NCBI RefSeq assembly: GCF_010500865.1
Contig: NZ_JAAAWN010000008.1
Span: forward strand, 97,526 to 161,525
Length of the DNA: 64,000 nt
Direction of reading: 5' to 3'
Source: Alteromonas profundi
GTDB lineage: Bacteria; Pseudomonadota; Gammaproteobacteria; Enterobacterales; Alteromonadaceae
Shown in pieces: positions 1 through 9,221 of this stretch. The notes below the pieces were generated by a model. That model was not told the origin of the DNA and searched no databases. It saw only the letters and a list, made by a program, of their open reading frames with translations. Position numbers and translations under genes: made by a program. The first letter of the stretch is position 1, and each line of letters starts with the position of its first letter.

Positions 1-256
1 CATTTATACTGCCGCCATGTTTCTCAATGTAGTTATTAATGGCGTTGGGCTTAGAGAACTGCCGACTTCCCATGAATAGCATATGTTCTAATAGGTGCGC
101 TAAGCCTTGGCATTCATTGGGATCATAAAAGTGCCCAGCACGCACCGACATAGATACGTAGGACGTATCGCTGTCCGGTTGAGGACAAAGCATGACGCGC
201 AGTCCATTCTCTAAGGTAAAATGATGGGCGTCTTCAAAATTCAAATTATTCTTCAC
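1..256 (-). CDS. M16 (insulinase/pitrilysin-like) zinc metallopeptidase, N-terminal part only
   Basis: Only the first ~85 codons are in the window; the gene continues past the left edge. The translation contains HLLEH at about residues 54-58, the inverted HxxEH zinc motif of M16 peptidases, followed by MLFMGS and the usual FSKPNAINNYIEKHGG stretch of the pitrilysin N-terminal domain. The start is GTG at 256: an in-frame TAG lies five codons upstream, no ATG is available, and a GAG stands about 8 nt before it. There is no signal peptide in the first residues, so the N-terminus gives no sign of export. It is divergent from sixA. Family assignment is firm; subfamily (PtrA-, PqqL- or insulysin-like) cannot be set from this fragment. 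Confidence 0.85.
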   Translation of the reverse strand, partial: MKNNLNFEDAHHFTLENGLRVMLCPQPDSDTSYVSMSVRAGHFYDPNECQGLAHLLEHMLFMGSRQFSKPNAINNYIEKHGGSIN

Positions 257-413
257 ATGATCTCGATACTAAAATTCGGGCCAAAAAATTCAGGAAACCA
301 CGAACCGCTTTTCTCCCTGACATGCGATAAGGTAATTTTATACCTAGTGCAAGGCTAATTATGCTAGGCGTAACAACCTCACTCTGCTATCTTTAGCGCA
401 TATATTCAATAGT

Positions 414-941
414 ATGCGCAATGTTATGTCAGGTCAAAGCAGCAACGATGACATTTATCTCTTTGTTATGCGTCATGGCGAGGCTGAATCTCCCCGTATA
501 GATGATAAAAGCAGACAGTTAACGTCGTTAGGAAGAGCCCAGTCTACCCAGGCCAGCCAGTGGTTAATTTCGCACTATTGTCCCCAAGGGCATGTAGGTC
601 TCGCCGTGGTAAGCCCTTATCGACGTACCCGTCAAACCTTCGACATGGTGGCGGCAGATATTACTGCTGATAAGCTTGAAATCAGTGATGATGTGGTACC
701 TGATGGCTCAGCCGAATTAGTGGCTGATTATCTGCTAGCGCGGGTGCACAGTGCTTTTCATTCAAAACAGCCGTTAAAAAAAGTGTTGGTAGTGAGCCAT
801 ATGCCGCTGGTAAGTTATCTTGTGGACGCTTTATGCGATTCTTACACCACAAGTCTTTTCGCGACAGCCTCAATTGCAGTGATCAAATATTCACCGAAAA
901 CCCAAAAAGGTACGTTAGTGAGTCACTATCAAGGGCTCTAG
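414..941 (+). CDS. sixA: Phosphohistidine phosphatase SixA (histidine phosphatase superfamily)
   Basis: A 175-aa histidine phosphatase-fold protein. The catalytic RHG box (VMRHGEAE, His about residue 21) is followed by the second half-site VVSHMPLVSYLV near residue 130, as in SixA, which removes phosphate from histidine on HPt domains and phosphocarrier proteins. SixA proteins usually begin just before the RHG strand, so the true start may be the ATG at 426 rather than 414; no strong ribosome site separates them. It stands alone between a divergent M16 peptidase gene and a small unknown gene. The compact length and absence of extra domains favour SixA over phosphoglycerate mutase. Confidence 0.8.
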   Translation: MRNVMSGQSSNDDIYLFVMRHGEAESPRIDDKSRQLTSLGRAQSTQASQWLISHYCPQGHVGLAVVSPYRRTRQTFDMVAADITADKLEISDDVVPDGSAELVADYLLARVHSAFHSKQPLKKVLVVSHMPLVSYLVDALCDSYTTSLFATASIAVIKYSPKTQKGTLVSHYQGL

Positions 942-1021
942 TGCCATACTAGCCAGTCACCCTTCTTGTTTTTCTTTCTAATTTAAAATTAAATGCATTT
1001 TTTACTGCAGAAGATTTACTT

Positions 1022-1264
1022 TTGTCCGATAACCCTATTGAGAGCGTCAAAGTTTATTCTATAGCAGGAAGGGAAATGACCACGAAATCTATTCCTGAAC
1101 TTCTCAAACGATCACTGCAGTCGCATATGGCGGAAGCGGATCTACGTGAAGACGAGGAGATGCAGGAAATTATGGCTAAACTTTCTACGTTGTCGGACAA
1201 GGTCGCTGCTGCTAAGGCGCAGGTGCTTGCCCGACGGGCGAAGAAAGTAATCGATGAAGCTTAG
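1022..1264 (+). CDS. Small charged protein of unknown function
   Basis: An 80-aa frame from a TTG start, or 62 aa if translation begins at the ATG at 1076. The latter is preceded closely by AGGAAGGGA and is the better-looking start. The sequence is mostly predicted helix, with a central acidic stretch (ADLREDEEMQEIM) and a basic Ala-rich end (AAAKAQVLARRAKK). There is no signal peptide, cysteine or recognisable motif. The stop overlaps the stop of the convergent corB-like gene by 4 nt. I do not recognise the family. Coding status is supported by the ribosome site and by the ordered helical composition, but not proven. Confidence 0.5.
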   Translation: MSDNPIESVKVYSIAGREMTTKSIPELLKRSLQSHMAEADLREDEEMQEIMAKLSTLSDKVAAAKAQVLARRAKKVIDEA

Positions 1265-2553
1265 TCGTTTAGGCTATCTTCTGACGGCCGATAATATTCT
1301 GGCATTACGCGTACCGTTTTTATCATGTTCTCTGTTATATCAACAATTTCAAGAGGATAGCCCGCTAAACGTACGCTAACCTTGTGTTCCGGTATTTCTT
1401 CTAGGTATTCAAGCAATAAACCGTTGAGGGTTTTAGGCCCTTCGATAGGTAAGTTCCAACCCATCTCTTTATTAAGATCGCGGATATTGGCACTACCATC
1501 TACCAGCACTGAACCATCTTGTTGTAAATGGGCTTCTTTGCTGTGATCCGGCACTATGCTAGTGGTGAAATCACCAATAATCTCTTCCAGAATATCCTCA
1601 AGAGTAACTAGGCCCATAATATCGCCATACTCATCTACCACTAGAGCTATACGTTCTTTTTCAGCCTGAAACTTATACATTAAGGTATGCAGCGGGGTAG
1701 ACTCTGGCGTAAAGTAAATTTCGCGCACGGCACGAAGAAGGCTGGCTTTGGTAAATTGGTCCTTCGACAGCAGTCGCAACGCGTCGCGGGCGTGAACAAA
1801 CCCTACCGAATCATCGATACTGTCGCGATAAAGCAGAACTCGCGTATGTTGCGCTTGGGTCAGTTGCTTTTGAATTTTTCGCCAATCATCATTGATGTCG
1901 ATGGCTACAATTTCGGCCCGGGGCACCATGATATCTTCAGCAGTTACATTCTCTAAGTCGAGAATACTCACCAGCATATCTTGGTGTTTTTGCGGAATAA
2001 GGCTTCCCGCCTCGTAAACCACGGTGCGAAGTTCTTCGCGACTGAGTGAGTCATCACTACCATTAACAGGATTGATTTTTAGTAGTGCTAATATGCCATT
2101 GGTAATACCGTTGATGAAAGCCACAAACGGATAAAGGATCGTAAGTAGTGGCAGTAATATTACTGAACTTGGAAACGCAATTTTTTCTGGATATAAAGCC
2201 GCCAATGTTTTAGGTGTAACTTCGGCAAATATAAGCAAGATTAATGTTAAGCCAAGGGTGGCGGCGAAGGGGCCCCAATAGTCGCCGAATAAGCGAATAC
2301 ATATAATGGTAGCTAGGGACGCCGCAGCGATATTTACAAGGTTGTTTCCTATTAGGATTAACCCAATTAGCCTATCGGGTCGGTCCAGAAGTTTTTGAAC
2401 CCTCTGCGCTGAACGGTTGCCTTCATTTTGTAAGTGCTTTAGTCGATAACGATTTATCGACATCATTCCAGTTTCTGAACTGGAGAAGTACGCTGAAAGT
2501 AATATGAGTACGCCGAGCGCGATAAACAGCGTACTCGTTGATATGTCGTCCAA
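1261..2553 (-). CDS. corB: CNNM/CorB-type membrane protein with CBS pair and CorC_HlyC domain
   Basis: A 430-aa inner-membrane protein. The order is an N-terminal DUF21/CNNM membrane region of about four hydrophobic segments (residues 5-160, with SSSETGMMSINRYRL near residue 25), then a CBS pair (about 200-325, with DIMVPRAEIVAIDIND and LVVDEYGDIMGLVTLEDILEEIIGDF), then a C-terminal CorC_HlyC domain. Relatives (YfjD/CorB in E. coli) are linked to magnesium/cobalt efflux and resistance. The start is TTG: the preceding codon is TAG, and AGGA lies 9 nt upstream. The next gene is ypjD-like and then divergent ffh, the same neighbourhood as E. coli ffh-ypjD-yfjD, which supports the name. Confidence 0.85.
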   Translation of the reverse strand: MDDISTSTLFIALGVLILLSAYFSSSETGMMSINRYRLKHLQNEGNRSAQRVQKLLDRPDRLIGLILIGNNLVNIAAASLATIICIRLFGDYWGPFAATLGLTLILLIFAEVTPKTLAALYPEKIAFPSSVILLPLLTILYPFVAFINGITNGILALLKINPVNGSDDSLSREELRTVVYEAGSLIPQKHQDMLVSILDLENVTAEDIMVPRAEIVAIDINDDWRKIQKQLTQAQHTRVLLYRDSIDDSVGFVHARDALRLLSKDQFTKASLLRAVREIYFTPESTPLHTLMYKFQAEKERIALVVDEYGDIMGLVTLEDILEEIIGDFTTSIVPDHSKEAHLQQDGSVLVDGSANIRDLNKEMGWNLPIEGPKTLNGLLLEYLEEIPEHKVSVRLAGYPLEIVDITENMIKTVRVMPEYYRPSEDSLND

Positions 2554-2679
2554 CTATTGGTGTCCTATCTGGTAATGGTCTTCAAATGTAGTAATTTGAG
2601 GGTAGGGTTTCAAGAAAAAAATGTGATTCATAGGTTGTAACTGCAGGTAAAATTAGCCTTTTGTCACATGTCGGGCACA

Positions 2680-3471
2680 TTATAACAAAATTTCACGCAC
2701 TAATTTACTACCAAAATAAGCTAGTGATAGTAGCACTACTCCCACAATGGTAAGGGCAATAACTTGTTTCCCCCGCCAACCGCGTAACTTTTGGCCAATT
2801 AATAGCCACAAATACACCACTAAGGCGGCGATAGACAGCACGGTTTTGTGAGCGTAGGTTTTATTGAACATGTCATCCAGAAATACAAAGCCACTTAGTA
2901 AAGACACAGACAATAAGCAGGTGCCTACCACTAACAACTTAAACAGAATGCCTTCAACTAACATAAGAGGGGGCAAGGAAGAATGCAGTAAGGCTGCGCC
3001 TTTCTGTTTTAGGCGGTAGGTTATGTAGGACATTTGAAGTGCGTATAAAAAAGCAATTACTAAGGTGCAGTATGCAAGAAGCGACAAACTAATATGGATA
3101 ACTAATCCTGGCTGAAGCTCAATATGCATAATATACGACACGGGTATAAGCAGTGAAGCAAGCACACTTAAACACGCAAAGCCAAATACCACAGGCAACA
3201 AAATAAGATTAGGAATGGTACGCGCAAATACCAGCATTGACGCGGTAATTATCCAAGAAACCAATGAAAGCACATTGGTGATACTCATATTTTGCCCTGG
3301 CGCGCCCATGATAGCGTCAATCAAAAAACAAACGTGCGCAATTACCCCAACACTGGCAATGCCTAAGCCTGCCTTTTTATTTGGGCCTTCTTGATGGAAA
3401 AATTTTCCTACTAGCACAAAAGCTGCCACAGCATATAAAGCGGCCGCCACGAGTGCGAAAACGGTGTTCAT
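2680..3471 (-). CDS. ypjD: CcsA-like inner membrane protein YpjD/CorE
   Basis: A 263-aa protein with about eight hydrophobic segments and the cytochrome c assembly (CcsA/ResC) layout. Residues near HICFLIDAIMG- and HISLSLLAYCTLVIAFLYALQM-like helices carry histidines, as does the AHKTVLSIAALVVYLWLLIGQ segment near the C-terminus, where CcsA proteins bind or pass haem. In E. coli the orthologous position beside ffh holds ypjD, implicated in magnesium/cobalt handling together with CorB. Here it lies 126 bp upstream of the corB-like gene on the same strand, so the two may be co-transcribed. The ATG has a GGAAAT site. Haem handling is family inference only; no CxxCH partner is nearby. Confidence 0.8.
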   Translation of the reverse strand: MNTVFALVAAALYAVAAFVLVGKFFHQEGPNKKAGLGIASVGVIAHVCFLIDAIMGAPGQNMSITNVLSLVSWIITASMLVFARTIPNLILLPVVFGFACLSVLASLLIPVSYIMHIELQPGLVIHISLSLLAYCTLVIAFLYALQMSYITYRLKQKGAALLHSSLPPLMLVEGILFKLLVVGTCLLSVSLLSGFVFLDDMFNKTYAHKTVLSIAALVVYLWLLIGQKLRGWRGKQVIALTIVGVVLLSLAYFGSKLVREILL

Positions 3472-3594
3472 GATATTTCCTGCATATAGATGGTGTTTTA
3501 CACCAATGTGGCGGTATTGATACTGTAATTAGCCATTAAATTCAACCATCTCCTTGTTTTTCTTTAAAGCGATGCCACTTCAATAGCCTACCTA

Positions 3595-3660
3595 GCCTAA
3601 GGTTACCGGGACTATCGTGGTAACCTTAGGCAGGGAGGGGCTTTTGGGGCGGCCAAAAGC
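3595..3660. repeat. Two adjacent perfect inverted repeats (hairpins) between ypjD and ffh
   Basis: The first is GCCTAAGGTTACC (3595-3607) pairing perfectly with GGTAACCTTAGGC (3619-3631) around an 11-nt loop. The second follows at once: GCTTTTGG (3640-3647) with CCAAAAGC (3653-3660). Neither has a T-tract on either side, so they are not simple intrinsic terminators. They lie in the divergent ypjD-ffh gap. They could be a REP-like element, a structured leader of ffh, or an operator. Confidence 0.75.
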
Positions 3661-3778
3661 GAGTGGTGAAATGCCACGTGCAATGAATGTATAAATTCCG
3701 TCATTCGAAGGTACGTTCAGCACGCATTTTACGATACAATAACGTCATTACGTCTGAAATAAATAGAAGTTTCATACT

Positions 3779-5176
3779 ATGTTTGAGAATTTATCTGAAC
3801 GCTTAGGCCAAACATTACGCAATGTAAGTGGTAAAGGGCGTCTTACCGAAGACAATATTAAAGAAACACTTCGTGAAGTGCGAATGGCGTTACTTGAAGC
3901 CGATGTCGCGCTACCCGTGGTTAAATCTTTTGTGGCACAAGTGAAAGAGCGTGCCGTTGGAACAGAGGTTACTAAAAGCTTAAAGCCCGGACAGGTGTTC
4001 ATTAAGATTGTTCAAAATGAACTTGAAGCGGTTATGGGCGAGGCCAATGAAAAGCTTAATTTAGCAACTCAGCCACCTGCTGTCATCTTAATGGCGGGCT
4101 TGCAAGGGGCGGGTAAAACTACCTCTGTAGGTAAACTTGCTAAGTACCTCGTTGAACGGGAAAAGAAAAAGGTGATGGTGGTGAGTGCTGACGTATACCG
4201 TCCTGCCGCTATTAAACAGCTTGAAACCTTAGCCAATGAAGTCAATGTCGCCTTTCATCCTTCCAGCATAGAAGAAAAGCCGGTGGATATTGTAGAAGGG
4301 GCCATTAGCGAAGCTAAGAAAGGTTTCTACGACGTTCTATTAGTCGATACCGCCGGTCGCCTTCATGTGGACAACGATATGATGGGTGAAATTAAGCAGC
4401 TTCATAGCGCAATTTCGCCTATTGAAACACTGTTTGTAGTCGATGCTATGACAGGGCAAGATGCCGCTAATACGGCAAAAGCGTTCAATGACGCGTTGCC
4501 GCTCACAGGTGTTATTCTTACCAAAGCAGACGGTGATGCTCGTGGTGGTGCGGCACTTTCTGTTCGTCATATTACTGGTAAGCCAATCAAGTTTATTGGT
4601 ATGGGTGAAAAAGTCGACGCCCTTGAGCCATTCCATCCAGAACGTATTGCTTCTCGCATTTTGGGAATGGGTGACGTTTTAAGCTTAATTGAAGAAGTTG
4701 AGCGCAAAGTTGATAAGTCGAAAGCAGAGAAGCTTGCCAAGAAAGTACAAAAAGGCAAAGGCTTTGATCTGCAAGACTTCAAGGATCAACTTGAACAAAT
4801 GAAGAATATGGGCGGCATGATGGGGATGATGGATAAACTCCCCGGCATGGGCGGTATGGCTGAAAAGATGAAAGATCAGGCCAACGAAAAGCAGTTCAAT
4901 CAGATGGAAGCGATTATTAATTCTATGACCCCGGGTGAAAGAGCACGCCCTGACATAATTAAAGGGTCTAGAAAGCGCCGAATTGCTGCAGGCTCAGGTA
5001 CACAAATTCAAGATGTGAACCGATTGCTGAAACAGTTTACTCAAATGCAAAAGATGATGAAAAAAATGTCTGGCGGCGGTATGAAGAAAATGATGCGCCA
5101 GATGAAAGGGATGATGCCCCCCGGCGGTCCTGGCGGTCCAGGTGGTTTCGGTGGCGGTGGTTTTCCTCCCCGCTAA
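3779..5176 (+). CDS. ffh: Signal recognition particle protein Ffh (SRP54)
   Basis: A 465-aa GTPase that, with 4.5S RNA, recognises hydrophobic signal sequences on nascent inner-membrane proteins and delivers them to FtsY. The helical N domain covers about 1-85. The G domain carries G1 GLQGAGKTTSVGKL near 107, DTAGR near 190 and TKADGDARGG near 248. The methionine-rich M domain starts at about 325; it contains MKNMGGMMGMMDKLPGMGG and RRRIAAGSGT and ends in a Gly/Pro-rich tail. Length and motifs are typical. It is divergent from ypjD across a 300-bp gap holding two hairpins, and is probably a single-gene transcript. Confidence 0.98.
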   Translation: MFENLSERLGQTLRNVSGKGRLTEDNIKETLREVRMALLEADVALPVVKSFVAQVKERAVGTEVTKSLKPGQVFIKIVQNELEAVMGEANEKLNLATQPPAVILMAGLQGAGKTTSVGKLAKYLVEREKKKVMVVSADVYRPAAIKQLETLANEVNVAFHPSSIEEKPVDIVEGAISEAKKGFYDVLLVDTAGRLHVDNDMMGEIKQLHSAISPIETLFVVDAMTGQDAANTAKAFNDALPLTGVILTKADGDARGGAALSVRHITGKPIKFIGMGEKVDALEPFHPERIASRILGMGDVLSLIEEVERKVDKSKAEKLAKKVQKGKGFDLQDFKDQLEQMKNMGGMMGMMDKLPGMGGMAEKMKDQANEKQFNQMEAIINSMTPGERARPDIIKGSRKRRIAAGSGTQIQDVNRLLKQFTQMQKMMKKMSGGGMKKMMRQMKGMMPPGGPGGPGGFGGGGFPPR

Positions 5177-5620
5177 CAATGGCAATGCCCACCTGTAAAA
5201 TACTAACCTTTATTCGATAGTTGCTGTTTTCGTCGCGCGCGTTCTTAAGCGCGCGTGTCTTAAGCAGCATATAACGGTACTTATCGCTTTCCTCTAGCAA
5301 GTCAATTATCACCTGAACAAAGCCCATGCTAGTTGAGCGGGCTAGACGGCGTACCAAATGCGACTTCCCCTATTTATTGTAAATGTTACAAAAGCGGGTA
5401 TATCTTTTTCTTCAAGACACTAACACTTTCCAACACAATAAAGCTTCCTAATTCTTATCCCTCTTTATATCTCCCTAAAATTACTCAGAATACTCTTGTA
5501 TTTATAATTGTGGCATGTCAATTGAACTCTTATTCATTTAAGGCTAGCAAGAGAATGAAAGGTAGGGGTGAACGACTGAGCCCCTAAATAGAGGGAAAAT
5601 AAATTAGGGATGAAAGGAAG
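5177..5620. other. Gene-free stretch after ffh
   Basis: No convincing gene. It holds a GC hairpin, CGCGCGC (5234-5240) with GCGCGCG (5249-5255), without a following T-run, so it is at best a weak ffh terminator. From about 5370 onward it is AT-rich and probably carries the promoter for the membrane protein gene at 5621. The short open frames here lack ribosome sites. Confidence 0.5.
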
Positions 5621-6178
5621 ATGACTGACCCAACGTTAACAATACTAATGTACTTTGTCATACCTTTATGGCTAGTGGCAGGTATTGCCGATTGGTTTTG
5701 TCATCGTCGAAGCAATATTTCGACCACCAGTGGTGCGAAAGAGTCTTTAATTCACTTATTGATGTTCACAGAGGTGGGCGTGCCTCTAGTGCTCGTACTC
5801 CTATTTGAAGTTAATAGCTTCATAATTTTTATCAGTATTCTGTTCTTTTTTCTGCACGAGTTAACTGCACTTTGGGATGTTTCTTACGCAGTAAGTAAGC
5901 GAAAAGTAGGGCCCATAGAACAGCACATTCACAGCTTCTTGGAAATGATCCCACTTTTAGCGCTTGTGCTTATCGTCGCCCGACACTGGACGCAATTTAC
6001 TTCTCTATTTCAGCCCGGTGGTTTTCCCCCGGAGGTATCGCTACAGTTTAAACAAACCCCATTGCCCCCCGTATATTTAATAGTGGTATTAGCTGTAGCA
6101 TTGATGTTGGAGTTTGGCCCCTATTTGGAAGAATATATTCGTGGCAAAAGAGCCGAGGGTGGCCATGCTCGCCGTTAA
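5621..6178 (+). CDS. Conserved integral membrane protein, function unknown
   Basis: A 185-aa protein with about five hydrophobic segments (about residues 5-22, 44-62, 65-83, 108-125, 150-168) and a basic C-terminus. Conserved-looking polar patches sit at membrane edges: DWFCHRR near 24, GAKESLIHLLMFTEVG near 38, HELTALWDVSYAVSKR near 85 and PIEQHIHSFLEMIP near 100. The His/Glu/Asp residues in these patches could bind metal or a lipid headgroup, but I know of no assigned reaction. The start is well supported by AAAGGAAG just before the ATG. It leads into a 55-aa gene and katE, so it may belong to a stress-response group. Confidence 0.75.
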   Translation: MTDPTLTILMYFVIPLWLVAGIADWFCHRRSNISTTSGAKESLIHLLMFTEVGVPLVLVLLFEVNSFIIFISILFFFLHELTALWDVSYAVSKRKVGPIEQHIHSFLEMIPLLALVLIVARHWTQFTSLFQPGGFPPEVSLQFKQTPLPPVYLIVVLAVALMLEFGPYLEEYIRGKRAEGGHARR

Positions 6179-6305
6179 AGAAACCTAGCAAGGTCATGCA
6201 TTGACATAGGTGTGATTTTAATAGCGAGATGGTCACCACATCGTTAGATGAACCAAGTAATAGCAACTTATAGCCGTTTCTACCCAGCCATAAAGAGGTA
6301 TTAGT

Positions 6306-6473
6306 ATGAACAGTAAACATGAAGATAAGGAAACCAAAAGAGACGCAATGAAAGATTCCGATGCAGAGGCTGCAAGTCCTTATGCCGACTCGGTAGCAGG
6401 TGAAGAAGACCCTGGCGCTGCACTAGAGCAATTTGTGGAAGAGCAGCGAAAAGAAAGGAACAAAGAAAAATAG
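6306..6473 (+). CDS. 55-aa highly hydrophilic small protein
   Basis: ATG at 6306 with GAGGT upstream opens a 55-codon frame. The product is almost entirely charged or polar: MNSKHEDKETKRDAMKDSD at the start, a middle PYADSVAGEEDPGAALEQF, and a basic end EEQRKERNKEK. It has no hydrophobic segment and no cysteine, and is probably disordered or a short amphipathic helix. It lies between the membrane protein gene and katE, among genes of stress type. Small hydrophilic proteins of this kind often accompany stationary-phase catalase genes, but I cannot name the family. Confidence 0.6.
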   Translation: MNSKHEDKETKRDAMKDSDAEAASPYADSVAGEEDPGAALEQFVEEQRKERNKEK

Positions 6474-6784
6474 CCGGGCTATTTATACGCCTAACATTGA
6501 ATTCGTATAAAGGGCACTAGGGGGGGCATAATAGGCCGCTCCTTTTTTTGTCTGTGCTCATCTTCCACCCAACAATTATCCCCTGAGTGTGTAAATTTTT
6601 CGCCTGCATTGTAAGTATCTCCCATAACCAACCTGTTGCTAATATTATGTTGTTGTTTTTTATGTTTTTTTCTCTATGGAATCTTACTTGCTTTCCCACC
6701 TGCGCAATATCTTTATATTTTCCTAAATAATATTTTTTGTTTGCAAAAGATGTGCGTTTAATTTTTCAACTGCAAGGAACTAAC
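6474..6784. promoter_or_regulatory. Upstream region of katE
   Basis: About 310 bp without a gene. It has a G7 run near 6521, a T7 run near 6544, and a strongly AT-rich final 150 bp (many T-tracts), as expected for a promoter region. I could not fix a convincing -35/-10 pair or an OxyR site by eye. The AAGGAA ribosome site for katE is at its end. Confidence 0.4.
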
Positions 6785-8851
6785 ATGGCTGAATCATTTA
6801 AGTACGATGGAAATAAAGGACAAGGCGGCGAGTTGCATCAAAAGGCAGGTGATGGATATCCTACCATGACGACCGCGCAAGGCTGCCCCATACATGACGA
6901 CCAGAATTCGTTGAAAGCAGGTACTCGCGGGCCTACGACGATGGAAGATCACGTGATGCGAGAAAAAATCTTCCACTTTGATCACGAACGCATTCCTGAG
7001 AGGGTCGTTCATGCGAGAGGGTATGGCGCACATGGTTATTTCGAAGCGTATGAATCTCTGTCGGACATTACCTGTGCCGAAATTTTCCAAACCAAAGGTA
7101 AAAAGACCCCCGTATTCACGCGCTTTTCAACAGTAGCGGGGAATCAGGGATCCCCCGACCTCGCGCGTGATGTTCGGGGCTTCGCGGTTAAGTTCTATAC
7201 CCAAGAAGGGAACTGGGATCTGGTTGGCAATAACATCCCCGTGTTTTTTATCCAAGATGCTATTAAGTTCCCCGATCTCATCCATTCAGCGAAACAAGAA
7301 CCGGATCGTGGTTTCCCTCAAGCGCAAACAGCACATGATAATTTTTGGGACTTTGTGAGTTTAAGCCCAGAGTCCACCCACATGCTTATGTGGATAATGT
7401 CAGACCGTGCTATCCCTCGCTCGTTTCGTTTCATGGAAGGGTTTGGTGTTCATACATTTAAACTAATCAACGCCAAAGGCGAAATGAAATACGTAAAATT
7501 CCATTGGAAGCCGAAACAGGGCCTTCAATCGGTTGTATGGAACGAAGCATTGAAAATCAACGGTGCTGACCCCGATTTTCACCGCCGCGATCTTTGGGAC
7601 TCAATTTTGGCAGGTGACTTCCCAGAATGGGAATTGGGTATGCAGATTTTCGACCAAGAATTTGCCGATAATTTTGAATTCGATGTGCTAGATGCCACTA
7701 AAATCATTCCCGAAGAACAAGTGCCCGTGAAAATCGTGGGTAAAATTGTGCTCAACCAAGTAGTTGACAACTTCTTCGCTGAAACCGAACAAGTGGCTTT
7801 TTGCACTCAGAATATTGTTCCTGGCATAGATTTTACTGACGATCCGTTACTGCAAGGCCGTAACTTTTCGTATTTGGATACCCAACTAAAACGCTTAGGC
7901 AGTACCAATTTCACTCATCTTCCTATCAATGCGCCTAAGTGCCCCATGCGTCACTTCCAGCAAGATGGCCATATGGCTATGCAGAACCCTAAAGGACGCG
8001 CTAACTACGAGCCTAATTCATGGGAAGCAGATGAAACTAATCCGCGTGCATGTCCAGCACACGGCTTTAAATCACATAACGAAGACATAGCGGGTCAAAA
8101 AGTTCGTCATCGCTCAGAAACGTTTGCTGATCACTATAGCCAAGCACGACAGTTTTATTTGAGTCAAACCGAAACTGAACAAGAGCACATACGTGATGCA
8201 TTTACGTTTGAGCTTTCAAAAGTCGAACACTTGCCCATTAGAGAGCGCGTAGTTTCACACCTTTTAAACGTAGATAAAGCGCTAGCCCAAGGAGTAGCGG
8301 AAAAGCTAGGATTTAGCGAAATGCCGGCGCCAGCAGAAGCCGCTATGCCTACCAGAGAAGACTTATCTGTCTCTGATCCCTTAAGTATTTTAAAGAATGC
8401 TCCACAAACCTTTAAGGGCCGCAAGCTGGGTATTTTAGTTAGCGACGACTTAGATGGCGAGTTGCTTGAGCAAGTGAAAGATGCGTTATCCAAAGAAGGG
8501 GCCATGTTCGAAATTGTTGCCCCACAAATTGGCGGCGTTACGTGCGATAAGGGCAATCACATTGAGGCCAATCAAAAGGTTGATGGTGGCCCTTCAGTGT
8601 TATATGACGCTGTACTGCTGCTTATGTCTAAAGATGGCGCTACTATGCTTGCTGAGAAGCCAGAAGCACGAGATTTTGTGTCTGACGCGTTTGCGCACAA
8701 TAAATTTATCGGCTATACCGAGAATGCCATGCCACTTATAAAAGCGGTGTGTCTAGATAGTAAAATGGATGATGGTTTTGTTGATCTTAAGGCGAAAAGT
8801 TCAAGCGACTTTATTACTGCCCTAAGGGATGTTCGTTTTTGGAAGCGATAA
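6785..8851 (+). CDS. katE: Large-subunit (clade 2, HPII-type) monofunctional catalase
   Basis: A 688-aa haem catalase that turns hydrogen peroxide into water and oxygen. The start at 6785 is chosen because AAGGAA lies just upstream; the frame is open further back to 6737. The core shows the distal His box [14 protein letters not shown] (about residue 74), the [21 protein letters not shown] segment, the distal Asn in [11 protein letters not shown] and the proximal haem Tyr region [15 protein letters not shown]. After about residue 540 comes the extra C-terminal flavodoxin/DJ-1-like domain ([18 protein letters not shown]) that defines the large-subunit clade. Gene order (catalase, short-chain dehydrogenase, PA2169-type protein) suggests a general-stress group. 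It ends in a strong terminator at 8913. Confidence 0.96.
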   Translation: MAESFKYDGNKGQGGELHQKAGDGYPTMTTAQGCPIHDDQNSLKAGTRGPTTMEDHVMREKIFHFDHERIPERVVHARGYGAHGYFEAYESLSDITCAEIFQTKGKKTPVFTRFSTVAGNQGSPDLARDVRGFAVKFYTQEGNWDLVGNNIPVFFIQDAIKFPDLIHSAKQEPDRGFPQAQTAHDNFWDFVSLSPESTHMLMWIMSDRAIPRSFRFMEGFGVHTFKLINAKGEMKYVKFHWKPKQGLQSVVWNEALKINGADPDFHRRDLWDSILAGDFPEWELGMQIFDQEFADNFEFDVLDATKIIPEEQVPVKIVGKIVLNQVVDNFFAETEQVAFCTQNIVPGIDFTDDPLLQGRNFSYLDTQLKRLGSTNFTHLPINAPKCPMRHFQQDGHMAMQNPKGRANYEPNSWEADETNPRACPAHGFKSHNEDIAGQKVRHRSETFADHYSQARQFYLSQTETEQEHIRDAFTFELSKVEHLPIRERVVSHLLNVDKALAQGVAEKLGFSEMPAPAEAAMPTREDLSVSDPLSILKNAPQTFKGRKLGILVSDDLDGELLEQVKDALSKEGAMFEIVAPQIGGVTCDKGNHIEANQKVDGGPSVLYDAVLLLMSKDGATMLAEKPEARDFVSDAFAHNKFIGYTENAMPLIKAVCLDSKMDDGFVDLKAKSSSDFITALRDVRFWKR

Positions 8852-8912
8852 ATAGGCGACACTGGCTTTAACCTATAGATGATGGTGAAAGCTAACGCTA
8901 ACAATCCATACA

Positions 8913-8940
8913 GAGCGCGCGTTACGCGCGCTCTTTTTTT
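8913..8940 (+). terminator. Intrinsic terminator of katE
   Basis: A perfect 9-bp GC stem, GAGCGCGCG-TTA-CGCGCGCTC, followed by seven Ts, 61 bp after the katE stop. Confidence 0.9.
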
Positions 8941-9221
8941 CATTCCTCTCATACCCCACAGCTCATCCCATTGAATATTTTAGCAACGTCTATGTATTTA
9001 TTACTCGCCTGTTGGCTAACGGGTAATAGTTAAAACCTATGTTTTACTTGCGGTTATCCTGCAAAGCTACATTAGCGATAGTTTATACGCCTTAACTAGG
9101 GCGCTGCCCGCTTTTTGAAAGCGATTACCGCGTAAAGGCTGAGCTACATCTTCGGCATAGGAAATGCACCTTCTTTAATGTGATGTATTTAAATCCATTC
9201 ATTCAAATAGGAGGAAGCAGT

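Noticed and set aside
5234..5255. Strong intrinsic terminator of ffh
   Set aside because: A good GC stem, but no T-tract follows on the plus strand.
5037..5357. 106-aa minus-strand frame after ffh
   Set aside because: A third of it is antisense to ffh, it has no ribosome site, and the remaining part contains the GC hairpin.
5333..5587. 84-aa plus-strand frame before the 5621 gene
   Set aside because: AT-rich, no ribosome site, composition like non-coding DNA.
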